Source: a bacterium
Lineage (GTDB): Bacteria > Patescibacteriota > Saccharimonadia > Saccharimonadales > Saccharimonadaceae
NCBI GenBank assembly: GCA_004561445.1
Contig: SFVX01000001.1
Span: forward strand, 186,001 to 250,000
Direction of reading: 5' to 3'
DNA length: 64,000 nt
The notes beneath the pieces were generated by a model, which was given only the letters and a program-made list of their open reading frames with translations, was not told the DNA's origin and did no database searches. The position numbers were made by a program, and so were the translations under genes. Below are positions 9,111-16,084 of the stretch, in pieces. Within the stretch, counting starts at the first letter, position 1. Each line of letters starts with the position of its first letter.

Positions 9111-9141
9111 AAATGCGCCCCTCTAATATGGGGCTCATTTT
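9111..9141 (+). terminator. Terminator after the aquaporin gene
   Basis: AAATG..CCCC pairs with GGGG..CATTT around the loop TCTAATAT, followed by a T-rich stretch. It lies 21 nt after the stop codon. Confidence 0.75.
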
Positions 9142-9231
9142 ATTGACGTTACGTTTTTATTCCGCAACATTGGCTGGAACATTTTTATATATACTGAGGC
9201 TGTTTGCGATATATTTTCCAATTCAAAGTAA

Positions 9232-9294
9232 GAGCATTACATTCAAAAAATACACTCCATATTAGAGGAGTGTATTTTTTCGAGTGTAATGCTC
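9232..9294. terminator. Long bidirectional terminator between aquaporin and tsf
   Basis: GAGCATTACATTC and the following AAAAAATACACTCC pair almost completely with the mirrored half, for a stem of about 27 bp around an 8-nt loop. Both strands carry T6 after the inner GC-rich stem. It ends 5 nt before the tsf stop codon, so it ends the rpsB-tsf transcript. Confidence 0.85.
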
Positions 9295-9299
9295 GCTAA

Positions 9300-9896
9300 T
9301 TATTCGGTAACACCAAGCTCGATGCGCTTGAACTGGCGGACAGAGATGTTTTCACCGGTCTTAGCGATAGCTTCTTTGATGAAGTCGGCGACAGTCATCT
9401 TGTCGTCAAAGATGTAAGCCTGAGACATGAGAACCTTGTCGGCGAAGGCTTTGGAAACCTTGGCGTTAAGGATAGCTTCTTTCTTGTCGGCTGGCTCTTT
9501 GCCACTGAGGCTAGCTTCGGCTTCTTTGCGAGCCTCGGCGAGTTGCTCTTCAGGAATTTCGGCCTCGGTGACATACATTGGGTTCATAGAGGCGACCTGC
9601 ATTGCAATCTTGTGGGCGAGGTCTTTGAATTCGTCAGTCTTGGCGACAAAGGAAGTTTCACAGTTGAGCTCGATGATAGCAGCGATACGGCCATCGTGGA
9701 CGTAGGCGTCGACGATACCCTCGCGAGTTTCGCGGTCACCGCGCTTTTCTGCCTTGGTGAGGCCCTTCTTGCGCATAGCTTTGAGGGCTTCATCAAAGTC
9801 ACCATTAGCCTCGACGAGCGCTTGTTTGGCGTCGGTCAAACCAACACCGGAAAGCTCTTTGAGTTTCTTGATGGATTCAATGCTAATTTCTGCCAT
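9300..9896 (-). CDS. tsf: Elongation factor Ts (short form)
   Basis: 198-aa nucleotide exchange factor that reloads EF-Tu with GTP. The UBA-like N-terminus (IKKLKELSGVGLTDAKQAL) is intact, followed by one core subdomain with LNCETSFVAKTDEF. E. coli EF-Ts has 283 aa and two core repeats; this short form resembles that of Thermus. It lies 24 nt downstream of rpsB in the conserved pair. Confidence 0.96.
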   Translation of the reverse strand: MAEISIESIKKLKELSGVGLTDAKQALVEANGDFDEALKAMRKKGLTKAEKRGDRETREGIVDAYVHDGRIAAIIELNCETSFVAKTDEFKDLAHKIAMQVASMNPMYVTEAEIPEEQLAEARKEAEASLSGKEPADKKEAILNAKVSKAFADKVLMSQAYIFDDKMTVADFIKEAIAKTGENISVRQFKRIELGVTE

Positions 9897-9920
9897 TTTT
9901 GGCTCCTTATGTTAAAGATT

Positions 9921-10619
9921 TTATTTTGCAATTTTGGCTTTGCCTTCTTTGACGGCTTCGGCGAAGTAGCCGAGGATAGTCTGGACGGACTTGATGGCGT
10001 CATCGTTGGCTGGAATTGGATTGTCGATCTCGCTTGGATCACTGTTGGTGTCGCAGATTGCATAAACAGGAATGTGAAGAGTTTTAGCTTCTTTAATAGC
10101 ATTCTTGTCTTGAAGAGTATCGGCGACGATGACGGCAGCTGGCTGTTCGGTCATGTCTTTGATACCGCCATAGCGCTCGTTCAAAAGATCGATTTCTTCT
10201 TGGAAGCGCTGGACTTCGAGCTTGCTGTAGCGTTTTTCGAGTTCGCCAGTCTTCATGCGGCGCTCGAGATCCTTGAGCTTGCGGATTTGCTTGTTGACGG
10301 TTTCGACGTTAGTAAGCATACCACCGACCCAACGAACGGTCACATAAGGCATCTCAACAGACTCGGCGGTCTCTTTGACGATGTCTTTCATCTGCTTTTT
10401 GGTACCGACGAAGAGAACCTTTTTGCCCTTAGCGACAATACTAGTGATCTCTGGGAGATACTGGTCGAGAGCCTCAACGGTCTTCTCGAGATTGATAATA
10501 TGGGCGCCTTCGCGCTTACTGTGGATATATGGAGCCATCTTTGGGTGCCAACGGCTGGTCTTGTGACCAAAATGTGCACCAGCAGCAAGAAGCTCTTTGA
10601 TGTCTGTCTTTACAGGCAT
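9921..10619 (-). CDS. rpsB: 30S ribosomal protein S2
   Basis: 232 aa with family hallmarks: LLAAGAHFGHKTSRWHPKM near the start, VRWVGGMLTNVETV, and DTLQDKNAIKEA plus IPVYAICDTNSDP. It assembles late in the 30S subunit. AAAGG lies upstream of the ATG. The transcript begins about 50 nt away and holds a small CTCT/AGAG hairpin, in a place where S2 autoregulation acts in other bacteria; no direct evidence for that here. Confidence 0.98.
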   Translation of the reverse strand: MPVKTDIKELLAAGAHFGHKTSRWHPKMAPYIHSKREGAHIINLEKTVEALDQYLPEITSIVAKGKKVLFVGTKKQMKDIVKETAESVEMPYVTVRWVGGMLTNVETVNKQIRKLKDLERRMKTGELEKRYSKLEVQRFQEEIDLLNERYGGIKDMTEQPAAVIVADTLQDKNAIKEAKTLHIPVYAICDTNSDPSEIDNPIPANDDAIKSVQTILGYFAEAVKEGKAKIAK

Positions 10620-10679
10620 AATAACCTTTCTGCATCACTCTCTTACGAGAGCTGTTTCGTTAATTTATATTACTGAGGT

Positions 10680-10688
10680 ATTATATCA
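10680..10688 (-). promoter_or_regulatory. Promoter of rpsB-tsf
   Basis: Extended -10 TGA-TATAAT on the minus strand, about 60 nt before the rpsB start. A good -35 is not evident. Confidence 0.6.
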
Positions 10689-10716
10689 TAGCTTTTAGCA
10701 AAATACCAGAGAGATA

Positions 10717-10745
10717 TTGCATTTTTTGGGATTTTGTGCTATAAT
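10717..10745 (+). promoter_or_regulatory. Promoter of the 10813-11304 gene
   Basis: TTGCAT, 17-nt spacer, TATAAT. The start site should fall near 10752, leaving a leader of about 60 nt. Confidence 0.75.
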
Positions 10746-10761
10746 TAAAAGATAGTCGTTT

Positions 10762-10783
10762 AAGGGCCTTCTAGAAGGCCCTT
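10762..10783 (+). repeat. 22-nt perfect palindrome in a 5' leader
   Basis: AAGGGCCTTCT is followed directly by its reverse complement. It can form a hairpin in the mRNA 14 nt before the AAAGGAG ribosome site, or act as a dimeric protein-binding site. There is no U-run after it, so it is not a simple terminator. Confidence 0.7.
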
Positions 10784-10812
10784 CGATGTTCTTTGAAAGG
10801 AGTGGATACTAT

Positions 10813-11304
10813 ATGAAGACGACTACCACTAGAATTACGGTGCCTATTGGGCAGACCCGCGAGCGACAAGATGTCGATATCCGCACAGAGAGTGGAGATC
10901 TCAAGGCTGGCCTGCTCGAAAAGCTCATCGCCGTTTATGGCGATCAGTTGATGCTGCCCGCTACGCTGACTGGCGAGATTTTGGCGTCGCGCAAATCGTT
11001 GCACAAGGCCGCCAAGAAGTCTCAGCGCAAGGTTGATCAGCTGGAGCGCGCCACGCAGGAGTATCAGTACGTACTGTACGACGCCATAAACCTACTGGCG
11101 ATTCTGGCAGAAGAGAGCGAAAAGCTCTGCGATGTCGTTGGCGACAGCCACGAATCTGCCGGCTGTCCGACCAGAGATCTGCGCGAGGCGATCAGCTGGG
11201 CGCACGACTATCTCGACTGCTGGCAGGAGGAAGACGATGACGCTAAGGCCGATTCGAAGGCACTGTGGGCTCGCCCGCGTCCGGACGAGGACATTTTGAA
11301 GTAA
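10813..11304 (+). CDS. Helical protein of unknown function, GC-rich gene
   Basis: 163 aa from the ATG at 10813, chosen because AAAGGAG lies just upstream; an in-frame ATG at 10786 has no site. The protein is hydrophilic and helical, with a long coiled-coil-like middle (about 50-110), a Cys/His-containing stretch, and an acidic C-terminus (EEDDDAKADS). No membrane segment and no recognised family. Codons are visibly richer in G/C at third positions than neighbouring genes, which hints at different origin. It is a single-gene unit with its own promoter and terminator. Confidence 0.7.
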   Translation: MKTTTTRITVPIGQTRERQDVDIRTESGDLKAGLLEKLIAVYGDQLMLPATLTGEILASRKSLHKAAKKSQRKVDQLERATQEYQYVLYDAINLLAILAEESEKLCDVVGDSHESAGCPTRDLREAISWAHDYLDCWQEEDDDAKADSKALWARPRPDEDILK

Positions 11305-11331
11305 CTCAGATTACAGATTCACTTTTTAAAA

Positions 11332-11358
11332 ACCACCCCGCAAGGGGTGGTATTTTTT
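11332..11358. terminator. Bidirectional terminator between orphan gene and htrA
   Basis: ACCACCCC pairs with GGGGTGGT around GCAA; T6 follows on the plus strand and TTTTT on the minus strand. It serves both converging genes. Confidence 0.92.
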
Positions 11359-12622
11359 AGTCTTCATATTCGCCAAGCTTGACAGTGAGAACTTTCTCTT
11401 TGCCGTCGCGCAGAATCGTGATATTGATAGTCTCGCCAGATTTATACTCGCCAACTAATGTCATAACCGAGCCAGCGTTGCCAACTTCGATGTTGCCAAC
11501 CTTAGTAATAATGTCGCCAGTTTCGACGCCAGCTTCTTCGGCTGGGCCACCGGCAGCAACAGCGTTGGTTGGGCGACCATTGCGCTCAGAATAGACATAG
11601 GCACCGTGTTTAACAGGAAGGTCGTAAGTCTTAGCAACTTCGGCTGTGATATTGATATAAGAAACACCAAGATAAGCACGAGAATCATTGCCGTCTTCCA
11701 TAATATTCTTGAGCATACCTTTGACGGCGGAAATTGGGATCGCAAAGCCAATACCGTTGCTATCGGTAGATACAGCCGTATTGATGCCGATAACTTCACC
11801 TGCGGCATTTACGAGCGGACCGCCAGAGTTGCCTGGGTTAATAGCTGCATCAGTTTGAATCATGTCGGTTAGATTTTCGGCGTTGCTACCGTCGGAATCA
11901 GCAGCCGTAACGCTGCGGCCAGTACCACTTACGATGCCATTGGTAACGGAATTTTGGTAGGCGCCAAGCGCGTTACCGATAGCAAGAACTGGCATGCCAA
12001 CTGCAATAGTCTTAGAATCGCCGAGCGTGATAGTCGGCAGATTATCGACATCGTTAATCTTGAGGTAGGCAACATCGTTGAGTGGATCTTCGCCGACAAT
12101 ATCAACATCATCATAGGTTGTCCCCTCGTCGGTTACAACCTGAATTTCGCGAGCGCCCTCGATAACGTGCTTATTGGTCACAATATAGCCATCTTTAGAC
12201 ACAATCATACCAGTACCAGCACTCTGAGAAGCTCCGCCGCCATAAAGGTAGGAATAGATACTATTATTGCTGCCGCTAGTGGAAATAATCGAGACGACAG
12301 CTGGAGTGACTTTTTCAGCAATGGCCGCAATGGAAGTTTCTTCAAATTCAATAGAATTGCCGTTGTAATAGCCATCGACCGAAGAAACACTAGTATTGAC
12401 GCCTGACTTAGCTGACTCGAGTTCCTTGAATGCCATGATGGCGACAAGACCAGATCCAGTTGCACACAGCAAAGAGATAATCGCTACAACGATCGCAATG
12501 GCGGCAGTAGGATTATTCTTACGTTTTTTCTCTTCAATAACAGGTTTAGCGTCAGGCTTGTGATAATGATTTGTTTTTGAGCCGTCGAAAGAAATCGGCG
12601 AGTCTGGATTTTTGCTTTCCAT
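11357..12622 (-). CDS. HtrA/DegP-like membrane-anchored serine protease
   Basis: 421 aa: cytoplasmic N-terminus (1-36), one membrane helix (about 38-62), trypsin-like protease, and one C-terminal PDZ domain (about 315-410). The catalytic triad is visible: His in TNKHVIEGA (about 150), Asp in DPLNDVAYL (about 182), Ser in NPGNSGGPLV (about 265). It should degrade or refold damaged proteins outside the membrane. AGGAGG precedes the ATG. The next gene upstream, a polytopic protein, is 16 nt away, so they are probably cotranscribed. Confidence 0.95.
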   Translation of the reverse strand: MESKNPDSPISFDGSKTNHYHKPDAKPVIEEKKRKNNPTAAIAIVVAIISLLCATGSGLVAIMAFKELESAKSGVNTSVSSVDGYYNGNSIEFEETSIAAIAEKVTPAVVSIISTSGSNNSIYSYLYGGGASQSAGTGMIVSKDGYIVTNKHVIEGAREIQVVTDEGTTYDDVDIVGEDPLNDVAYLKINDVDNLPTITLGDSKTIAVGMPVLAIGNALGAYQNSVTNGIVSGTGRSVTAADSDGSNAENLTDMIQTDAAINPGNSGGPLVNAAGEVIGINTAVSTDSNGIGFAIPISAVKGMLKNIMEDGNDSRAYLGVSYINITAEVAKTYDLPVKHGAYVYSERNGRPTNAVAAGGPAEEAGVETGDIITKVGNIEVGNAGSVMTLVGEYKSGETINITILRDGKEKVLTVKLGEYED

Positions 12623-12638
12623 TTACCTCCTAATAAAT

Positions 12639-13427
12639 TTAGATATTAAATATAGGCTCTGAGAAAAAGAATAACATTACAAACATAAGAATAACTGAAA
12701 AAACGGCAGGAACTAGAATGTCATCGACGCGAATTTTGCCGTCGTGATAGAGCGCAGATTTGTAACCACGCATAAAGACAAAACTCATAAGGCTGGCCAT
12801 AATCGGAAGTTGCGGTAAGGCGATTTTGTTGACATCGCCAAGATAATAGACAATCGTCCAGTGATAAGAAATCCAAGAAAGCTCGGCAAGAAGTAGCCCA
12901 AAGATAAAAGTCGTAAGTGTAAAATCATGATCTTCGCCCTGGATGAGGATATGACGAGAAGCACCATAGCCAATAATAAAACAGACGATAACACCAGTGA
13001 GCGGCGTGAGGTTGTTGGCAAGTAGACTAGTCGCAAAGGTACCGAAGAAGATCGCGAAGAAAGATTGGACTTCGGTCCAGACAGTTTCACTTTGTGGTTT
13101 TACGACAATGAGCCAGAAGGCATAAATAGCAGTTAGAATGATATGCCAGGCGTTTAGACTTTCGGTGCCGGCTAGATAAACTAGAAGTGCGAGCGAGATA
13201 CCAACCGTATAGTCGACGAGGTTGGCTTTGATATTGAGCCACCAGTAGCGTGGACGTACAGCAATGACGCGCCACTTGGAAAGCAAAACCAATACGACGC
13301 CCAAAATCCAGCTGCCAGAAATCACGGTTAGCGCGGTTGAGGCCACAGCTAGGCTGAGGTTTAGGATGAGGTGAGTGAGCGAACTAATCGCGTTGCGCCC
13401 CTTGCGTAGCATTACATAATCTGCCAT
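12639..13427 (-). CDS. Polytopic membrane protein of unknown function
   Basis: 262 aa with about seven to eight hydrophobic segments spread over the whole length and short loops. A conserved-looking patch is GEDHDFTL and the loop SKWRVIAVRPRYWW. No transporter or enzyme motif is recognised. The start is preceded by TGT-TAAAAT and 10 nt, without a ribosome site. It sits directly before htrA in the same operon and so may be an envelope quality-control partner, which is a guess from position only. Confidence 0.7.
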   Translation of the reverse strand: MADYVMLRKGRNAISSLTHLILNLSLAVASTALTVISGSWILGVVLVLLSKWRVIAVRPRYWWLNIKANLVDYTVGISLALLVYLAGTESLNAWHIILTAIYAFWLIVVKPQSETVWTEVQSFFAIFFGTFATSLLANNLTPLTGVIVCFIIGYGASRHILIQGEDHDFTLTTFIFGLLLAELSWISYHWTIVYYLGDVNKIALPQLPIMASLMSFVFMRGYKSALYHDGKIRVDDILVPAVFSVILMFVMLFFFSEPIFNI

Positions 13428-13470
13428 AACTTCTACTATTTTAACACAGCGTGCCGAGAGTCGCCACTTA

Positions 13471-13479
13471 TGCTAAACT
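13471..13479 (+). promoter_or_regulatory. Extended -10 promoter of lepB
   Basis: TGC-TAAACT ends 6 nt before the lepB ATG; no ribosome site in between. Confidence 0.55.
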
Positions 13480-13485
13480 ATACAT

Positions 13486-14127
13486 ATGGAACAGAAACCG
13501 ACTTTTGGGCAGAAATATCCAGTTCTAAAAGATATCTTGAGCTTTTTGTTGTTTATTGGCGCAGTGGCGCTGGGAACTTTTATTCTAAATAGCTTCGTTT
13601 TTCGTAGCTATAATGTAGTGGGTGGCAGCATGCAAAACACACTACATGACGGCGACCGCGTGATTGTTAATCGCCTAGCAGTAAGCGCTGCGCATTTTCA
13701 AGAGAAGGAATATGTACCAAAGCGCGGCGAAATTATCGTGTTTGCAAATGGTGGCAACAATACTACTACAAGTTGCGAGCCCCTAGCTGGCGTAAAAGAT
13801 CAGTATATTATTAAGCGCGTGATTGCGTTTCCAGGTGAGCGCGTAGTGCTAGATGGTGGTACTCTGATGGTCTACAATGATGAACATCCAGAAGGTTTTA
13901 ATCCAGATCTTGATACACGCAAGTCTGAGACAGATGGCCCGAAGGAGAACATTTCTGGTAGCGTTAATATGATTGTGCCGGAAGGTGAGTTATTTGTGAG
14001 CGGCGATAATCGCGAAGGCTCAAATTCTTACGATTCACGTAATGGACTTGGGACGCAACCGTTTTGTCGCGTAGTTGGGCCAGTAGTAGCAAGGATTTTT
14101 CCGTTTACTTCGCTGAGATTGTTCTAA
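13486..14127 (+). CDS. lepB: Signal peptidase I
   Basis: 213-aa type I (S26) leader peptidase. One membrane anchor (about 16-36) precedes the catalytic domain. The nucleophile is Ser47 in GGSMQNTL, the general base Lys about 110 in IIKRVIAFPGER, and GDNREGSNSYDSR near the end is the family's box E. This is the classical Ser-Lys enzyme; the window also encodes a SipW-type Ser-His signal peptidase at 34395-35549, so there are two export-processing systems. Confidence 0.96.
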   Translation: MEQKPTFGQKYPVLKDILSFLLFIGAVALGTFILNSFVFRSYNVVGGSMQNTLHDGDRVIVNRLAVSAAHFQEKEYVPKRGEIIVFANGGNNTTTSCEPLAGVKDQYIIKRVIAFPGERVVLDGGTLMVYNDEHPEGFNPDLDTRKSETDGPKENISGSVNMIVPEGELFVSGDNREGSNSYDSRNGLGTQPFCRVVGPVVARIFPFTSLRLF

Positions 14128-14152
14128 AAATCCCCCTTCGAGGGGGATTTTT
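14126..14152. terminator. Bidirectional terminator between lepB and rmuC
   Basis: AAAAATCCCCC pairs with GGGGGATTTTT around a TTCG-containing loop. Strong on both strands. Confidence 0.92.
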
Positions 14153-15239
14153 ATTCGCCAAGTTGTGGTTTTTCGAGATTTTTGGCGTCAATATTTAGAT
14201 TTTCGGTCTTCCCTGTTGTGATTTTTACAACATCTTTGTCGATTTGAGCAAGATTTTTATACGCCGTATTGTAATGATTGACAGTAGTGCCGAGCGCATT
14301 GCCAAGTTTGGTCATATTTGCGTCAAAAGCATCAATGTGTTGGCCGAGCTTAGCGACGCGTGCTTGAATTTCTTGGGCGTCTTTTTCAATTTCGAGACTA
14401 CGCAAACCTTGCAAGATAGTTTGAAGGTAGGCCATAAAACTAGTTGGACTCGTCACGATGACGTGTTTGTCACGGTAAGCATATTCGATAAGATCGCGCT
14501 CGCTGCTTGCGGTGCCGACCTTATTGATGAGCATGTCGTAGTAGAGGCTTTCGGACGGAATAAACATGAAGGCAAAATCCATCGTCTTTTCAGTCGGTCG
14601 GATGTATTTCGATGTCTCGTCGATGCGACCTTTAAGATCGGCAGAGACTTTTTTGGCGTAAAGTTCACGTTCGGATTTATTAGTAGCGGCAACCATACGA
14701 TTATAGTTTTCGAGCGAGAATTTGGAGTCGATTGGCAGAATTTTACCTTTATCAAGAAAGACGACTGCGTCAACAATTTCGCCGTCTTTGAATTTGTACT
14801 GAGTCTGATAAGTACCGGGTGGCAAAATATTACCAAGCACAGTGTCGAGGTAATATTCACCAAAAACGCCACGTTGCTTAGGGTTTTGCAGGACCGCCTG
14901 AAGGGTTTTGAGCTCGTCAGCGACATTCACCACCTGCTCGTTAGTCTTGTTGATGGCGGCAATACGAGCAGAAATGTCCGAAATGACTTTTTGTGACTCA
15001 GTCATTTGCTTGCGAGAACTATTGAGCTGCTCGGCGATAGAGTGCTGAACATTCTCATTGTTGCGATCGATTTTGTCATTGATATGATAAAAAACTTCGT
15101 CGATTTTCTTTTGCGTATCTTTGTTATTGGCTTCGGTTTTGCGATTAAGCTCGTCAGTGAGCTTGTTTAGCTGTCGATTTTGCATCACAAAAAGCGCAAT
15201 AACAACAATAGCGCCAATAATAAGGGGTAGATATTCCAT
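14151..15239 (-). CDS. rmuC: DNA recombination protein RmuC homologue
   Basis: 362 aa from the ATG at 15239, which overlaps the stop of the upstream gene as TAATG; a start 27 codons further up would intrude into that gene. It has an N-terminal membrane helix (MEYLPLIIGAIVVIALFVM), a long coiled coil (about 20-120), then the RmuC nuclease-like core with GVFGEYYLDTVLGNILPPG, PIDSKFSLENY and FMFIPSESLYYDML. RmuC limits DNA inversions in E. coli. Confidence 0.93.
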   Translation of the reverse strand: MEYLPLIIGAIVVIALFVMQNRQLNKLTDELNRKTEANNKDTQKKIDEVFYHINDKIDRNNENVQHSIAEQLNSSRKQMTESQKVISDISARIAAINKTNEQVVNVADELKTLQAVLQNPKQRGVFGEYYLDTVLGNILPPGTYQTQYKFKDGEIVDAVVFLDKGKILPIDSKFSLENYNRMVAATNKSERELYAKKVSADLKGRIDETSKYIRPTEKTMDFAFMFIPSESLYYDMLINKVGTASSERDLIEYAYRDKHVIVTSPTSFMAYLQTILQGLRSLEIEKDAQEIQARVAKLGQHIDAFDANMTKLGNALGTTVNHYNTAYKNLAQIDKDVVKITTGKTENLNIDAKNLEKPQLGE

Positions 15240-15718
15240 TAGTAATTTAACTCCTGGCCATAAAAGTTGTAATAATAGTTGTTTGAGCACGGTAGAATGG
15301 TTTGCACGCCGTCTGGGCAACTACTAGATTTTTTAGCGTAAAATGGCACAAAAAAGGCAAAAATTGCAAGCACAAGCATGGCAACCGTTACCATCCAAAG
15401 CCCGCGACGCCAAAAGGTGGCAACCGCAAAAATGATGATGCCGACATGAATGAGAGCTAAGAGAATGACGAGCGGTAAGTTTGCAGCGTCGTTTAGATTC
15501 GAGAATGCGATGGCGCCGAAGATGAGGCTCGCAACAGTCGCGCCGGCGATAGCGATACGCCAAATAGTAATGAGCGCACGACGCCAAGCCATTGAGAGAA
15601 AGAAGACGGCCGCAGCGGCCGATTCGGCGCGAGCGCTTTTACTGGGGTCGGCCTGTTTGCGTTTTTCGGCGTCGATCTTGGTTTTCTTGAGATAATAATC
15701 GTAGTTTTTCTCTGCCAT
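15239..15718 (-). CDS. Small polytopic membrane protein
   Basis: 159 aa: a basic cytoplasmic N-terminus (1-40, KKTKIDAEKRKQ), three to four membrane helices (about 45-125), and an external tail with two cysteines and a Tyr/Asn-rich end. No family recognised. First gene of a two-gene operon with rmuC (TAATG overlap). Confidence 0.65.
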   Translation of the reverse strand: MAEKNYDYYLKKTKIDAEKRKQADPSKSARAESAAAAVFFLSMAWRRALITIWRIAIAGATVASLIFGAIAFSNLNDAANLPLVILLALIHVGIIIFAVATFWRRGLWMVTVAMLVLAIFAFFVPFYAKKSSSCPDGVQTILPCSNNYYYNFYGQELNY

Positions 15719-15729
15719 GTTCTATGTTT

Positions 15730-15757
15730 ATTATAGCATAAGCTTGTTACTTTACAA
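15730..15757 (-). promoter_or_regulatory. Promoter of the small membrane protein-rmuC operon
   Basis: Minus strand TTGTAA, 16-nt spacer, TATAAT, also with TGC before the -10. The -10 lies 11 nt before the ATG. Confidence 0.7.
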
Positions 15758-15782
15758 TAATCTGCCGGCTGCGTCAAATAGA

Positions 15783-15810
15783 ATGTACTCGTGCTTTTAT
15801 TCGAGTACAT
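15783..15810. repeat. Inverted repeat in intergenic region
   Basis: ATGTACTCG and CGAGTACAT form a perfect 9-bp stem around a 10-nt loop. There is no long T-run on either side. It lies in the 366-nt gene-poor stretch 15719-16084, which otherwise holds a promoter, a candidate 21-codon ORF and a terminator. Confidence 0.6.
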
Positions 15811-15916
15811 ATTTATCTAAGCTCAGTCTTGTTGGTTGCGCAAAAAATTGGACCCACCTCGCGGGGATCCAATAAACGGGATTCTAGCTCCTAGGAACTC
15901 TGAGAAAGGATTCGTC

Positions 15917-15982
15917 ATGAGTTTTACGGTGAAAATTGCAAAGCTTGAGATTGGTCTGAGTATTCGGATTCGAAAGCGCTGA
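15917..15982 (+). CDS. Candidate 21-aa basic peptide
   Basis: ATG at 15917 is preceded by GAAAGGA at a good distance and opens a 21-codon frame ending in TGA: a basic, amphipathic peptide finishing RIRIRKR. An imperfect inverted repeat built on ATTGGA/TCCAAT lies about 60 nt upstream. No clear promoter is seen. It could be a chance ORF. Confidence 0.3.
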   Translation: MSFTVKIAKLEIGLSIRIRKR

Positions 15983-15983
15983 T

Positions 15984-16015
15984 AAAAAAGAAATTGCCTA
16001 GAAATAGGCAATTTC
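15984..16015 (-). terminator. Terminator of the Clp ATPase operon
   Basis: GAAATTGCCTA pairs perfectly over 11 bp with TAGGCAATTTC around GAAA, followed on the minus strand by T6. It lies about 70 nt after the Clp stop codon. Confidence 0.9.
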
Positions 16016-16084
16016 ACCAACAAAACAGATAGCCATAATGCTAGATAGTGGTTATCTTATGGAGACATTATAACATACGGCATC

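Noticed and set aside
15823-16023. 66-aa minus-strand ORF
   Set aside because: It begins inside the Clp operon terminator and crosses intergenic inverted repeats; composition is not protein-like.
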